NCBI GenBank assembly: GCA_013694885.1
Contig: JACDBO010000008.1
Coordinates: 1 to 7,335 of the forward strand
Length of the DNA: 7,335 nt
Direction: 5' to 3'
DNA from: Chloroflexia bacterium
GTDB lineage: Bacteria > Chloroflexota > Chloroflexia > Thermomicrobiales > UBA6265
Below, one piece after another: positions 1 to 6,155 of the stretch. The notes under the pieces are model-generated. The model saw nothing but the letters and a program-made list of their open reading frames with translations, was not told where the DNA came from and ran no database searches. Every line of letters starts with the position of its first letter. Position 1 is the stretch's first letter. Position numbers and translations under genes: made by a program.

Positions 1-52
1 CTTCTGTATAGGTCTCCAGGCTCGTTCGTCGTGAATACCCTGGAACGCACCG

Positions 53-1624
53 ATGCATGAGTTCGAACTGATAGCCGGGTTGCTGGTGGCAGTCTGCCTG
101 CTGGTGGCGCTGGCAAACCGGCTCCACATCCCCTACCCGATGGTGCTGCTGGTCGGCGGGATCGTGCTCTCGTTGGTGCCGGGGTTGCCGGAGGTGGCGC
201 TCGATCCGGAGCTGGCGCTCGTCCTGTTCCTGCCGCCGGTCCTCTTCTCGGCCGCGTTTTTCACCTCGTGGCGGGATTTCCGCGCCAACGTGCGGGCGAT
301 CAGCCTGCTCGCGTTCGGGCTGGTGCTGACGACGACCGTGCTCGTCGCCGTCGTTGCCCACGCCACAATCGACGGGATGAACTGGGCGACCGCCTTCGTC
401 CTCGGCGCGATCGTCTCGCCGCCGGACGCGGTGGCGGCGACGGCAGTCTTCCAGCGGCTGGGGGTGCCGGATCGGGTGGTGACGATCCTGGAGGGGGAGA
501 GCCTGGTCAACGATGCCAGCGCGCTGGTCGCCTACCAGTTCGCGGTGGTGGCGGTGGTCAGCGGGGTCTTCTCGCCGCGGGAGGCCGCGTTCGAGTTCGT
601 CGTGCTCGGCGTCGGTGGCGTGGCGTTCGGGCTGCTGGTCGGGGTGGCCCTGACGAGGCTGATCCCGCTGGTCCGGGAGCCCTCGCTGGAGATCACGGTG
701 TCCTTGCTTGCCCCGTTCGCCGCCTACATCCCCGCCGAGCAGTTGGGGCTCTCGGGGGTGCTGGCGACGGTGATGGCCGGGCTCTACTTCGGGCGGCAGG
801 CGCCGAGCGTGCTGCCGCCGTCGTCGCGCATCCGTGGGCAGGCGGTCTGGGAGGTGGCGCTGCTGCTGGTCAACGGGCTGGTCTTCATTCTGATCGGGCT
901 CCAGCTGAGCGGGATCCGGGAGGCGCTGGGCGATCGGGCGATCGGCACGCTGATGTGGCAGGCGCTGGTCATCAGCGCCGCGGTGATCCTGATCCGGCTG
1001 GCGTGGGTCTTCCCGGCAACCTACCTGCCCCGGATGCTCAGCTCCCGCCTGGCGGCCCGCGATCCAGCGCCAAACTGGCGGCCAGTCTTCATCGTCGCTT
1101 GGTCGGGGCGGCGTGGGGTCGTCTCGCTGGCGGCGGCCTTGGCGCTGCCGGTGACGCTGGATGATGGGTCGCTCTTCCCCTTCCGATCGGAGATCATCTC
1201 GATTGCCTTCATCGTGATCGTGGTGACGCTGCTGGGGCAGGGGCTGCCGCTGCCGTGGATCATTCGCAAGCTCAATATCCACGGCGATAGCGTGGTCGAG
1301 GAGGAGGAGCGGGCGGCTAAACGGGCGGCGGCGCGGGCGGCCCTGGCGCGGATCGACGAACTGGACGGCGAGTCGTGGGTGCCGGACGACCACATCGGCG
1401 AGCTGCGCGACCGTTACCATCACATGCTGGACCACTTGTCTGACGATGAGGAGACCACGCTCGACGACGACCACATTCAAGGCTACCTGCGCCTGCGGCA
1501 GGAGGCGCGGGCGGCGGCGCGGCGGGCGTTGATCGACCTGCGCGACCGTGGTGAGATCGGCGATGAGGCGCGCCGCCGCGTCGAGTCGGCGCTGGACCTG
1601 GATGAGTTGCGGGTCGAGATCTAG
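53..1624 (+). CDS. Na+/H+ antiporter, CPA1 (NhaP/YjcE-like) family
   Basis: An integral membrane cation/proton antiporter of 523 residues, expected to expel Na+ (or K+/Li+) in exchange for H+ for pH and salt homeostasis. Roughly the first 400 residues are a series of hydrophobic segments. CPA1 hallmarks are visible: FLPPVLF near residue 60; SPPDAVAA with Asp125, and EGESLVND with Asn153-Asp154 (the ion-binding ND pair of electroneutral exchangers); and RRGVVSLA around Arg354. The last ~120 residues, after about 405, form a charged Glu/Arg/Ala-rich cytoplasmic tail, as in the bacterial YjcE-type group of 520-550 residues. The ATG at 53 is preceded only by a weak GGA (42-44). A second ATG at 57 is out of frame. 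The gene stands alone and converges on the PIN gene with 18 bases between the two stops and no terminator hairpin. Ion specificity cannot be read from sequence. Confidence 0.93.
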   Translation: MHEFELIAGLLVAVCLLVALANRLHIPYPMVLLVGGIVLSLVPGLPEVALDPELALVLFLPPVLFSAAFFTSWRDFRANVRAISLLAFGLVLTTTVLVAVVAHATIDGMNWATAFVLGAIVSPPDAVAATAVFQRLGVPDRVVTILEGESLVNDASALVAYQFAVVAVVSGVFSPREAAFEFVVLGVGGVAFGLLVGVALTRLIPLVREPSLEITVSLLAPFAAYIPAEQLGLSGVLATVMAGLYFGRQAPSVLPPSSRIRGQAVWEVALLLVNGLVFILIGLQLSGIREALGDRAIGTLMWQALVISAAVILIRLAWVFPATYLPRMLSSRLAARDPAPNWRPVFIVAWSGRRGVVSLAAALALPVTLDDGSLFPFRSEIISIAFIVIVVTLLGQGLPLPWIIRKLNIHGDSVVEEEERAAKRAAARAALARIDELDGESWVPDDHIGELRDRYHHMLDHLSDDEETTLDDDHIQGYLRLRQEARAAARRALIDLRDRGEIGDEARRRVESALDLDELRVEI

Positions 1625-1642
1625 CGCCGCACCATGTTTGGG

Positions 1643-2245
1643 CTAGAGCCAGGTGTAGACGTCGAAGTCGAGCTGGGCCCGGCGCAGGTCCGCGTCGAGC
1701 GTGGCGATGCTCATGACCCCGGCCCGCTGCGCGTCGAGCAGTATCGCGGCGTCGTTGGTGTCCAGCCGGTAGTGGCTGACCATCCGCAGAAGTTCTCGCT
1801 CGAATCGGTGGCCACTCGGCAGGGGCGCGAGGTCGTGCGGTTGGAGCATCTTGAGCCCGGTTAGGGCGAGTACGTGCCGAAGGCGCTCCAGTTCCGGAGA
1901 GAAGGTGTCCAGGAGACCCGGCATAACCTTGAACAAATCGAGCCAATCGAAGCGGCGACGCGTTGGGAACGCCTCCGCGAGGGCAGCGTGATGGTTCGCC
2001 ACCTCGGCTCGGAACAGCTCTCGGATGGCGACGTGAAAGAGTTCCTGCGCGACCACCGATGTGAGCAATCCGAGCGATCCTTGATTTCGCAGGAGATCGA
2101 AGAATCGCGTGGCGCGCGGTGTCGATGGAAGTGTGGGTAGCCGGTTCGCAAAGTTCAGCCCAGCAACCACCAGGCTCGTATCGACAATGAGCGAATCGGG
2201 AAGCTGCACCCCGTGCCGTCCAAGGTCGACCAGGCGGCCGGGCAT
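1643..2245 (-). CDS. PIN-domain protein, probable VapC-like toxin ribonuclease
   Basis: A 200-residue protein with the acidic signature of PIN-domain Mg2+-dependent ribonucleases: LIVDTS with Asp22 on the first strand, a conserved-type Glu68 in VVAQEL, the TNDA motif with Asp165, and ATLDADL with Asp184 and Asp186 near the end. VapC toxins of this fold usually cleave tRNA or rRNA and are held inactive by an antitoxin encoded just upstream, which fits the gene at 2255-2500. It is longer than a typical VapC (about 130-150 residues). The extra length lies in the middle, between Glu68 and Asp165. The chosen ATG lies 9 bases after the upstream stop and has no Shine-Dalgarno, suggesting coupled translation. 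A GTG at 2209 (residue 13) would give an N-terminus closer to most PIN proteins. The PIN assignment is strong; toxin activity is inferred from fold and context. Confidence 0.85.
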   Translation of the reverse strand: MPGRLVDLGRHGVQLPDSLIVDTSLVVAGLNFANRLPTLPSTPRATRFFDLLRNQGSLGLLTSVVAQELFHVAIRELFRAEVANHHAALAEAFPTRRRFDWLDLFKVMPGLLDTFSPELERLRHVLALTGLKMLQPHDLAPLPSGHRFERELLRMVSHYRLDTNDAAILLDAQRAGVMSIATLDADLRRAQLDFDVYTWL

Positions 2246-2254
2246 GAGCGTGGG

Positions 2255-2500
2255 TTACCACTCATCGAGATCGGGCTTGCCGCGTTCGGCGCGCCACTCA
2301 CGGAGGCTTTGCAGGAGGCCGTCTGGTTCAAACGTCTTGCGGACGAAGTCATTGAGGTCGGCTGCTGGATCGCCGCCCGCCGCGACGTACTGATCGATCT
2401 CGCGACGAAGCTCATTCGTGTGCCGCTCCAGGTTGGCGCGGGCGATGGCCACTTGTTCCTCGTAGGACAGTTCGGTTTTCGTTTCTCGCTTGGCGACCAT
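2255..2500 (-). CDS. Small helical protein, putative antitoxin partner of the PIN protein
   Basis: An 81-residue, highly charged protein beginning MVAKRETKTELSYEEQ and ending KPDLDEW. Residues about 12-45 look like one long amphipathic helix (EEQVAIARANLERHTNELRR), followed by a Gly/Pro break (AAGGDPAADL) and a second helix (LLQSLREWRAERG). I do not recognise a named family, and no ribbon-helix-helix, AbrB or Phd DNA-binding motif is evident. The start is well supported: ATG at 2500 has a GGGAG ribosome site (2509-2513) with an 8-base spacer. The reading frame continues upstream for another ~130 codons, but that extension is Arg/Pro/His-rich out-of-frame-type sequence over hairpins and was discarded. 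The 9-base spacing to the PIN gene and the upstream order match vapB-vapC operons, so an antitoxin role is the best inference. The acidic, Trp-containing C-terminus could be the toxin-binding segment. Confidence 0.75.
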   Translation of the reverse strand: MVAKRETKTELSYEEQVAIARANLERHTNELRREIDQYVAAGGDPAADLNDFVRKTFEPDGLLQSLREWRAERGKPDLDEW

Positions 2501-2620
2501 GGTGCGTTCTCCCGAATGCCACCCATCGTACGGCCCGTGTGGTTGCGGCGCAACCGGACGCAGACGACGCACCGGGCTAGGGGCCTGGCGGGCTTGGCGG
2601 ACCGCTTGCCTTCCGCGCGG

Positions 2621-2655
2621 ATTACTCGTACAGTAGTAAACAGAGACACAATATT
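2621..2655. promoter_or_regulatory. AT-rich promoter-like island with a TTACT/AGTAA dyad
   Basis: A 35-base AT-rich patch in otherwise very GC-rich sequence, lying 121-155 bases upstream of the antitoxin start. It contains an inverted repeat, TTACT (2622-2626) and AGTAA (2635-2639), separated by 8 bases. This could be an operator for autoregulation of the PIN module. No convincing -35/-10 pair with 16-18 base spacing was found on either strand, so direction and exact promoter are unresolved. Confidence 0.3.
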
Positions 2656-2657
2656 CC

Positions 2658-2797
2658 GCGTGGCCCCGCCACGCACCTCGCTGCCGAGGAATCCCACCCG
2701 CACCCCACGCGCGACGACGATGTCGCGCGGCCAGGCAGGGTGAGAGGATGTGTCCGGAGAGGTCGCCTGCCCGGCGACGGGTGCGATGCGTCGCACC
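2658..2797. other. Row of five stem-loops in a gene-free region
   Basis: The stretch 2501-2889 has no convincing gene. Within it, five simple hairpins follow one another: 2658-2674 (GCGTGGC/GCCACGC, 3-base loop), 2676-2689 (CCTCG/CGAGG), 2708-2729 (CGCGCGAC/GTCGCGCG, 6-base loop), 2762-2778 (GTCGCC/GGCGAC, 5-base loop) and 2780-2797 (GGTGCGA/TCGCACC, 4-base loop). The 13-bp terminator at 2807-2835 comes directly after. All arms are perfectly complementary. On the plus strand the arrangement reads as a possible ~190-base structured RNA running from the AT-rich island to the terminator. On the minus strand it would be a leader or spacer before the PIN module. GC-rich DNA forms short hairpins by chance, so function is uncertain. 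Confidence 0.45.
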
Positions 2798-2806
2798 ACC
2801 ACGAAG

Positions 2807-2840
2807 AACGCCCCGGACAGCATGTCCGGGGCGTTTCTGT
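2807..2840. terminator. Intrinsic terminator, 13-bp stem
   Basis: The arms AACGCCCCGGACA (2807-2819) and TGTCCGGGGCGTT (2823-2835) pair without mismatch around a 3-base loop. On the plus strand the stem is followed by TTCTGTCTGTT-like T-rich sequence; on the minus strand by TCTTCG. It lies 54 bases downstream of the DUF2283 stop (minus strand), which it most simply terminates. The better T-tract is on the plus strand, so it may work in both directions or end a plus-strand transcript from the hairpin region. Confidence 0.75.
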
Positions 2841-2889
2841 CTGTTCCCGCTCAACCCATGATAAGGCTGACGCAGTCTTGTCGGCCAGA

Positions 2890-3114
2890 TCAATCCGCCT
2901 CGGTTTTGGTCTGAGCCAGGGCCGCAACCGGCGCGGGAAGGCTCAATACGCCGTCGTGCGCTTCAATGAAGGCGAGAAAGTTGTCGGGGTTGAGGAACTC
3001 GATGCCGATCGTTTCCTGATGCTCGTCCACATCGGCGTACACATGATCCCCAATCTCGCCCTCCTGGACCTGGATGTAGAGCGCGCGTGCGAGCGCGTCG
3101 TAAGTGATGCTCAT
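2890..3114 (-). CDS. DUF2283 family protein
   Basis: A 74-residue protein starting MSITYDALARALYIQ, which matches the family pattern M-x-I-T-Y-D-x-x-x-x-x-L-Y-I. It continues with an alternating acidic and beta-strand region (HVYADVDEHQETIGIEFLN) and an Ala/Lys-rich tail. DUF2283 proteins are small beta proteins of unknown biochemical role. Some are encoded beside DUF4258 genes and are suspected toxin-antitoxin components, but no DUF4258 partner is present here. The start is ambiguous. ATG at 3114 gives the canonical N-terminus but lacks a good ribosome site. An in-frame TTG three codons upstream (3121-3123) has GAGGAG (3134-3139) at a 10-base spacing and may be the real start, adding only LGT before the Met. 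The reading frame extends further upstream into a repeat-like element, and that part was rejected. A strong terminator follows 54 bases after the stop. Confidence 0.8.
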   Translation of the reverse strand: MSITYDALARALYIQVQEGEIGDHVYADVDEHQETIGIEFLNPDNFLAFIEAHDGVLSLPAPVAALAQTKTEAD

Positions 3115-3146
3115 CGTTCCCAATCCGCTTGTTCTCCTCGTTAGAC

Positions 3147-3262
3147 TGTCATCCCGGGCGGAAGAGAGCCTGTCCCGATCGTCAGGAGGGGAATCTCGTC
3201 TTCCGGTGGGACCAGTGTCCATGAACGAGAGATTTCTCGCGCCGGCTGCTCTGAGAAACTCA
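3147..3262. repeat. Decayed inverted copy-pair of the TGTCAT...GAATCTC dispersed repeat
   Basis: The left part begins TGTCATCCCGGGCGGAAGAG (3147-3166) and leads to GGGGAATCTCGT (3188-3199). The right part runs the opposite way, starting at AACGAGAGATTTCTCGC (3224-3240). The right arm matches 6169-6185 at 16 of 17 positions, and the left arm resembles the TGTCATTCCGAG...GAGGAATCTC form seen at 6156-6203 read on the minus strand. The two halves therefore face each other, as in a pair of palindromic REP-type units. It sits just upstream of the DUF2283 gene and fills most of the 274-base gap 3115-3388. Confidence 0.55.
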
Positions 3263-3316
3263 CTGGCAACCGCGTACGTACGAGCTCCCATTTTCATGGC
3301 TGGTGGCGTCCCACCG

Positions 3317-3339
3317 GGTCATGAACACTCGAAATGACC
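3317..3339. promoter_or_regulatory. GGTCAT-N11-ATGACC dyad
   Basis: A perfect 6-bp inverted repeat (3317-3322 and 3334-3339) with an 11-base centre, lying 50 bases beyond the S9 peptidase stop and about 200 bases upstream of the DUF2283 start. A smaller hairpin, GGTGG/CCACC (3302-3315), sits beside it. It could be a regulator site or a weak termination structure for the S9 operon. There is no T-tract, so a simple intrinsic terminator is unlikely. Confidence 0.25.
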
Positions 3340-3388
3340 GCGTATGACGGGCCGCGTGTATCGATGCTCTCTCTCGTGGGAGCCCATG

Positions 3389-5380
3389 TCACGTTGGGTT
3401 GCCGAGGTGGTGCTGGAACCAGGTGAGGACGCGGGTGTAGTAGTCGATGCGGTGGGCGGCGGGACCGCCGCGCAGCATCAGGTGGGAGCCGCCGGGGTAG
3501 CGGACGAACTCGACCTCGCACCCGGCCTCCTTCAGGGCGACGAACATCTGCTCGCCCTGACCGATCGGGCAGCGCTCGTCGGCCTCGCCGTGGACGATCA
3601 GCGTCGGCGTGGTGATGCGGTGAGCGTGGGTGGCGGGCGAGCGCTCCTGGCACCATGCCCGGCGCTCGTGCGGGGTGCCGCCCCACTGCATTGGCCCGAA
3701 GACGTGGCCGATGTCCGATGTTCCGTAGAAGGATTCCATGTCGAAGACGGGCGCGCCGCAGACGGCCGCCTGGAAGCGGTCAGTCTGGGTGATCGCCCAG
3801 GCGGTCATGTAGCCGCCGTAGCTGTAGCCATAGATGCCGGTCCGCACGCCGTCGGCGTAGGGGCGTTCGAGCACGAGGTCGAGCACGGCGAGCAGGTCGC
3901 GGTAGTCCTCTCCACCCCAGTCGGCGCGGACCATGTCGGCGAAGGCGCGCCCGTAGGTGCCGGAGCCGCGCGGGTTGGCGGCGACGACGAGGAAGCCGTT
4001 GGTGGCCAGCACCTGGGCGGCGATGTTGAATGCGGCGCCGTAGGCACCGTGCGGGCCGCCGTGGATGTCGAGGATCACGGGGTAGGAGCGAGCGGGGTCG
4101 AGGTCCGGTGGCGAGAGCAACCATGCGTCGATGTCGGCACCGACGCGGGTGATGGTCAGCTTCTCCCAGCGTGCCGGGGGATGCTCGGCGAAAAAGGCGG
4201 CGTTGAAGTCGGTGATGACCCGCGTCTCGCCCGTCGAGAGGTCGTGCACGGCGAGCTCGCCGGTACCGCCCAGGTCGGAGCAAGTCTGCGCGACATAACG
4301 ACACTGACCGTCGAGGCTGAGCCCGGCGTGGGTGGCGTCCCAGCGCCGGCGTTCCGCTACCTTGCCGCTCTGGCTGTCCACGACGTAGAGACCGCTGGCG
4401 CCGGCGCGCATGGCGTGGACGAGGGCGCGCCGGTCGTCGAGCCAGACCGGCTGGTCGGGCGGCGAGATCGTCGGGAAGCCGGAAACGGGCAGGCAGGCGA
4501 GATCCTCGGTCAAGCGGGCCGTCTCACCGGTGGCGAGGTCGTGGCGGAAGTAGTCGGTCTGGGCGGTGTTTCGGGTATCGCCGTCGAAGAGGATGGATGC
4601 ACCGTCGGGCGACCAGGACCAGGTGCCGACGACACCGCCCTCGGACCCGACCCATTGGATGGCGCCGGTGGCGATATCGACGAGCGCGAGTCGACTCTCC
4701 ATGCCGTTGCGGCGCGACACTTTGGTGGCGATGCGGCGGCCATCCGGCGACCACTGCGGGAAACTGTGATCGCCGGGTTCGCCGGTCAGCCGCCGCCGCT
4801 CGCCGCTGGCGACGTCGACGCGGAAGACCTGCTGGCGGACATCGTTGAGGAAGCCGCGGTTGTCCTGCTTGTAGTCGATGCGGCGGACGACGCGGACCGG
4901 TGGCGGGGCATCCTTGTCGCGGGGCATCTCGTCGGGGTTGTCGGGGTCGACGGCGGTCGTGTAGGCGAGGGTGGCGCCGTCCGGCGACCAGGAGAGGCCG
5001 ATGATCCCCTGGGCATGACGGGTGAGCTCGCGCGCCTCGCCGCCGTCGACCGGTAGCAGGCATACCACCTGGCCGCGCTCGTCGCCGCGGTCCGAGATGA
5101 AGGCGATGGTGCGGCCGTCGGGCGCCCAGTTGGGGTCGCTGTTGCGGGTGCCGGTCCAGGTCATCTGTCGCCGGTTGGCGCCGTCCGGGTCGCAGACCCA
5201 GAGCTGGCTGGCGCCCTTGCCGGTCTCGCGGCTGGTCTCGCCGAGGGCATAGACGAGGCGCGTGCCATCCGGCGAAAGCCGCGGACTCCCGGCCGTCTTC
5301 AGGTCGTAGACAGCGGCCTCCGGCGTGATCGGTTCCGTGACGGTAGTTTGTGGGGTGGTGGCAATCGACTGTGCGGTCAT
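3389..5380 (-). CDS. S9 family peptidase (acylaminoacyl-peptidase/prolyl oligopeptidase type)
   Basis: A 663-residue serine peptidase with two parts. The first ~390 residues carry repeated beta-propeller blades of the WD40-like/TolB type, recognisable by recurring SPDG, APDG and WSPDG motifs (for example SPRLSPDGTRLVY, PNWAPDGRTIAF, LSWSPDGATLAY). The C-terminal alpha/beta-hydrolase domain has HGGPHG from His440 (oxyanion region), the nucleophile elbow GYSYGGY with Ser520, Asp601 in GEADERCP and His633 in GGSHLM, a complete catalytic triad in the expected order. Such enzymes cleave short peptides or N-acylated residues in the cytoplasm; no signal peptide is visible. The start is ATG at 5380 with AAGGA (5386-5390) at a 5-base spacing. 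The frame remains open upstream, but that part is shadow over the neighbouring gene. The start overlaps the stop of the HhH-GPD gene as ATGA, implying co-transcription. Exact substrate (acyl-peptide or dipeptidyl) is not determinable. Confidence 0.95.
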   Translation of the reverse strand: MTAQSIATTPQTTVTEPITPEAAVYDLKTAGSPRLSPDGTRLVYALGETSRETGKGASQLWVCDPDGANRRQMTWTGTRNSDPNWAPDGRTIAFISDRGDERGQVVCLLPVDGGEARELTRHAQGIIGLSWSPDGATLAYTTAVDPDNPDEMPRDKDAPPPVRVVRRIDYKQDNRGFLNDVRQQVFRVDVASGERRRLTGEPGDHSFPQWSPDGRRIATKVSRRNGMESRLALVDIATGAIQWVGSEGGVVGTWSWSPDGASILFDGDTRNTAQTDYFRHDLATGETARLTEDLACLPVSGFPTISPPDQPVWLDDRRALVHAMRAGASGLYVVDSQSGKVAERRRWDATHAGLSLDGQCRYVAQTCSDLGGTGELAVHDLSTGETRVITDFNAAFFAEHPPARWEKLTITRVGADIDAWLLSPPDLDPARSYPVILDIHGGPHGAYGAAFNIAAQVLATNGFLVVAANPRGSGTYGRAFADMVRADWGGEDYRDLLAVLDLVLERPYADGVRTGIYGYSYGGYMTAWAITQTDRFQAAVCGAPVFDMESFYGTSDIGHVFGPMQWGGTPHERRAWCQERSPATHAHRITTPTLIVHGEADERCPIGQGEQMFVALKEAGCEVEFVRYPGGSHLMLRGGPAAHRIDYYTRVLTWFQHHLGNPT

Positions 5381-5913
5381 GGTGATCCTTTCCTTGCTCT
5401 GGAGTGGTACTCGCAGGCATGACGCAGCGGGCAGGCTGGGCAGTTGGGATTCTTCGGGGAGCAAACGTTTCGGCCGATCTTCCGCGCTACTTGATCAATG
5501 ATGGCAATATCGTGTGGCGAGTGATCGACGAGAGCAGACCTTACCTCTTTGTCGCTGGCGGTGTCGGTCAGCACCACGCCGGTGCGAGCGAAGACACGCA
5601 TCACATGAACATCGGTCTTGGGCAGCAATTCGCTACCTGGTGGTGTCAGCCAGAAGTACAGCATCCTCTGAATCACGATCATCCGCGCGATGCCTGGGCC
5701 GACGCCGAAGATCTTTTCGAGGCGATGTAGGATGGAGTCGATGCTTCCCCCGAAGAGCCGTTCCGGCTTTCCACCGTGAACTTCGATTGTCTGTGCTACC
5801 GAAATGTTCGCCTTGGCTCGATCGACTGCGCTGATCGCGCTGGGTGCCAAAACGATGATCGGGTCGGCCGCTAACGCTACTGGGCCCATGGCTTGTATGC
5901 GCCGAGTATCCAA
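5377..5913 (-). CDS. Endonuclease III-like HhH-GPD/iron-sulfur protein, N-terminally shortened
   Basis: The open frame gives 178 residues from a TTG at 5913. It contains the helix-hairpin-helix (FGVGPGIA, residues 69-76), the conserved Asp101 in KTDVHVMRVF, and a C-terminal cysteine cluster Cys151-X6-Cys158-X2-Cys161-X5-Cys167, exactly the [4Fe-4S] spacing of endonuclease III/MutY enzymes of base-excision repair. The position of the catalytic Lys in bifunctional Nth (GVGRKTA) is Gly here, so a monofunctional glycosylase or non-Nth activity is more likely. The first helices of the fold are missing from this frame. They are encoded immediately upstream in the same frame (5920-6114), separated only by TAG-GGG-CAA. 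The TTG is therefore probably an artefact of truncation or a weak restart: GGGG lies only 3 bases before it, and an ATG at residue 9 is an alternative. The stop overlaps the S9 peptidase start (ATGA). Best regarded as the larger piece of a broken gene. Confidence 0.8.
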   Translation of the reverse strand: MDTRRIQAMGPVALAADPIIVLAPSAISAVDRAKANISVAQTIEVHGGKPERLFGGSIDSILHRLEKIFGVGPGIARMIVIQRMLYFWLTPPGSELLPKTDVHVMRVFARTGVVLTDTASDKEVRSALVDHSPHDIAIIDQVARKIGRNVCSPKNPNCPACPLRHACEYHSRARKGSP

Positions 5914-5919
5914 TTGCCC

Positions 5920-6114
5920 CTATTTCTCTCGGAGGAGATGAGGGATCGCCCAGAGCTTGAAGGATTGCCCGACTCGATCCAACGCGGCTGCCATTAGAAA
6001 CGCGGATAGGTCGCTCCTCACCAGCCGGTCGGCGGCTGGATCGCCCGCGAACGGTGCATCGTGCGGCTCTGCGTCCCACGTTGTGAGCATGGTGCTTAGG
6101 GCAGGGTGCGGCAT
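5920..6114 (-). pseudogene. N-terminal fragment of the HhH-GPD gene, ended by an in-frame amber codon
   Basis: The 64 codons from ATG 6114 encode a segment (SAFLMAAALDRVGQSFKLWA, then IPHLLREK) that resembles the N-terminal helices of HhH-GPD proteins, which often read like FLLGVIFDQ...AWAAPYLLK..LGHLD. It ends at TAG (5920-5922). The same frame then continues GQLDTRRIQAM into the gene at 5377-5913. Joined, they give 245 codons, a normal size for an endonuclease III-like protein. The start has AAGGG (6122-6126) at a 7-base spacing, stronger than any signal at the downstream TTG, which supports 6114 as the original start. Family expectation at the TAG position is Leu (LREK-L-GQLD), and TTG to TAG is one base change. 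A second ATG at 6090 is possible. The open frame continues upstream to 6330, but there it overlaps the HicB-like gene and repeat and is not coding. Confidence 0.75.
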
Positions 6115-6155
6115 GCTGATGCCCTTGGTACTTGCGAGCGCTTGCGGAAGTCTGT

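Noticed and set aside
268..1164. A 298-codon plus-strand frame inside the antiporter gene
   Set aside because: Arg/Gly/Ala-rich shadow in another frame of a clear membrane-protein gene.
1625..1642. Possible terminator between the converging antiporter and PIN genes
   Set aside because: Only 18 bases, with no inverted repeat or T-tract.
2155..2823. A 222-codon minus-strand frame across the hairpin region and the antitoxin gene
   Set aside because: It covers the terminator and hairpins, overlaps the well-supported antitoxin in another frame, and shows no domain. Its Arg-rich composition is that of noncoding GC-rich DNA.
3273..3282. CGTACGTACG perfect 10-bp palindrome
   Set aside because: A short alternating motif readily arising by chance; no second copy or binding-site context seen.
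3115..3297. N-terminal extension of the DUF2283 frame to a Met at 3297
   Set aside because: The extension translates the repeat-like element (GARNLSF is the typical read-through peptide) and lies before a good ribosome site.
3344..5056. A 570-codon open frame on the plus strand antisense to the S9 peptidase
   Set aside because: It is Gly/Ala/Val/Asp-rich with no recognisable domain. It is the expected complement of a high-GC gene that has a complete catalytic triad on the other strand.
5404..5834. Plus-strand frames antisense to the HhH-GPD gene
   Set aside because: No domain signature; the opposite strand has the intact cysteine cluster and HhH motif.
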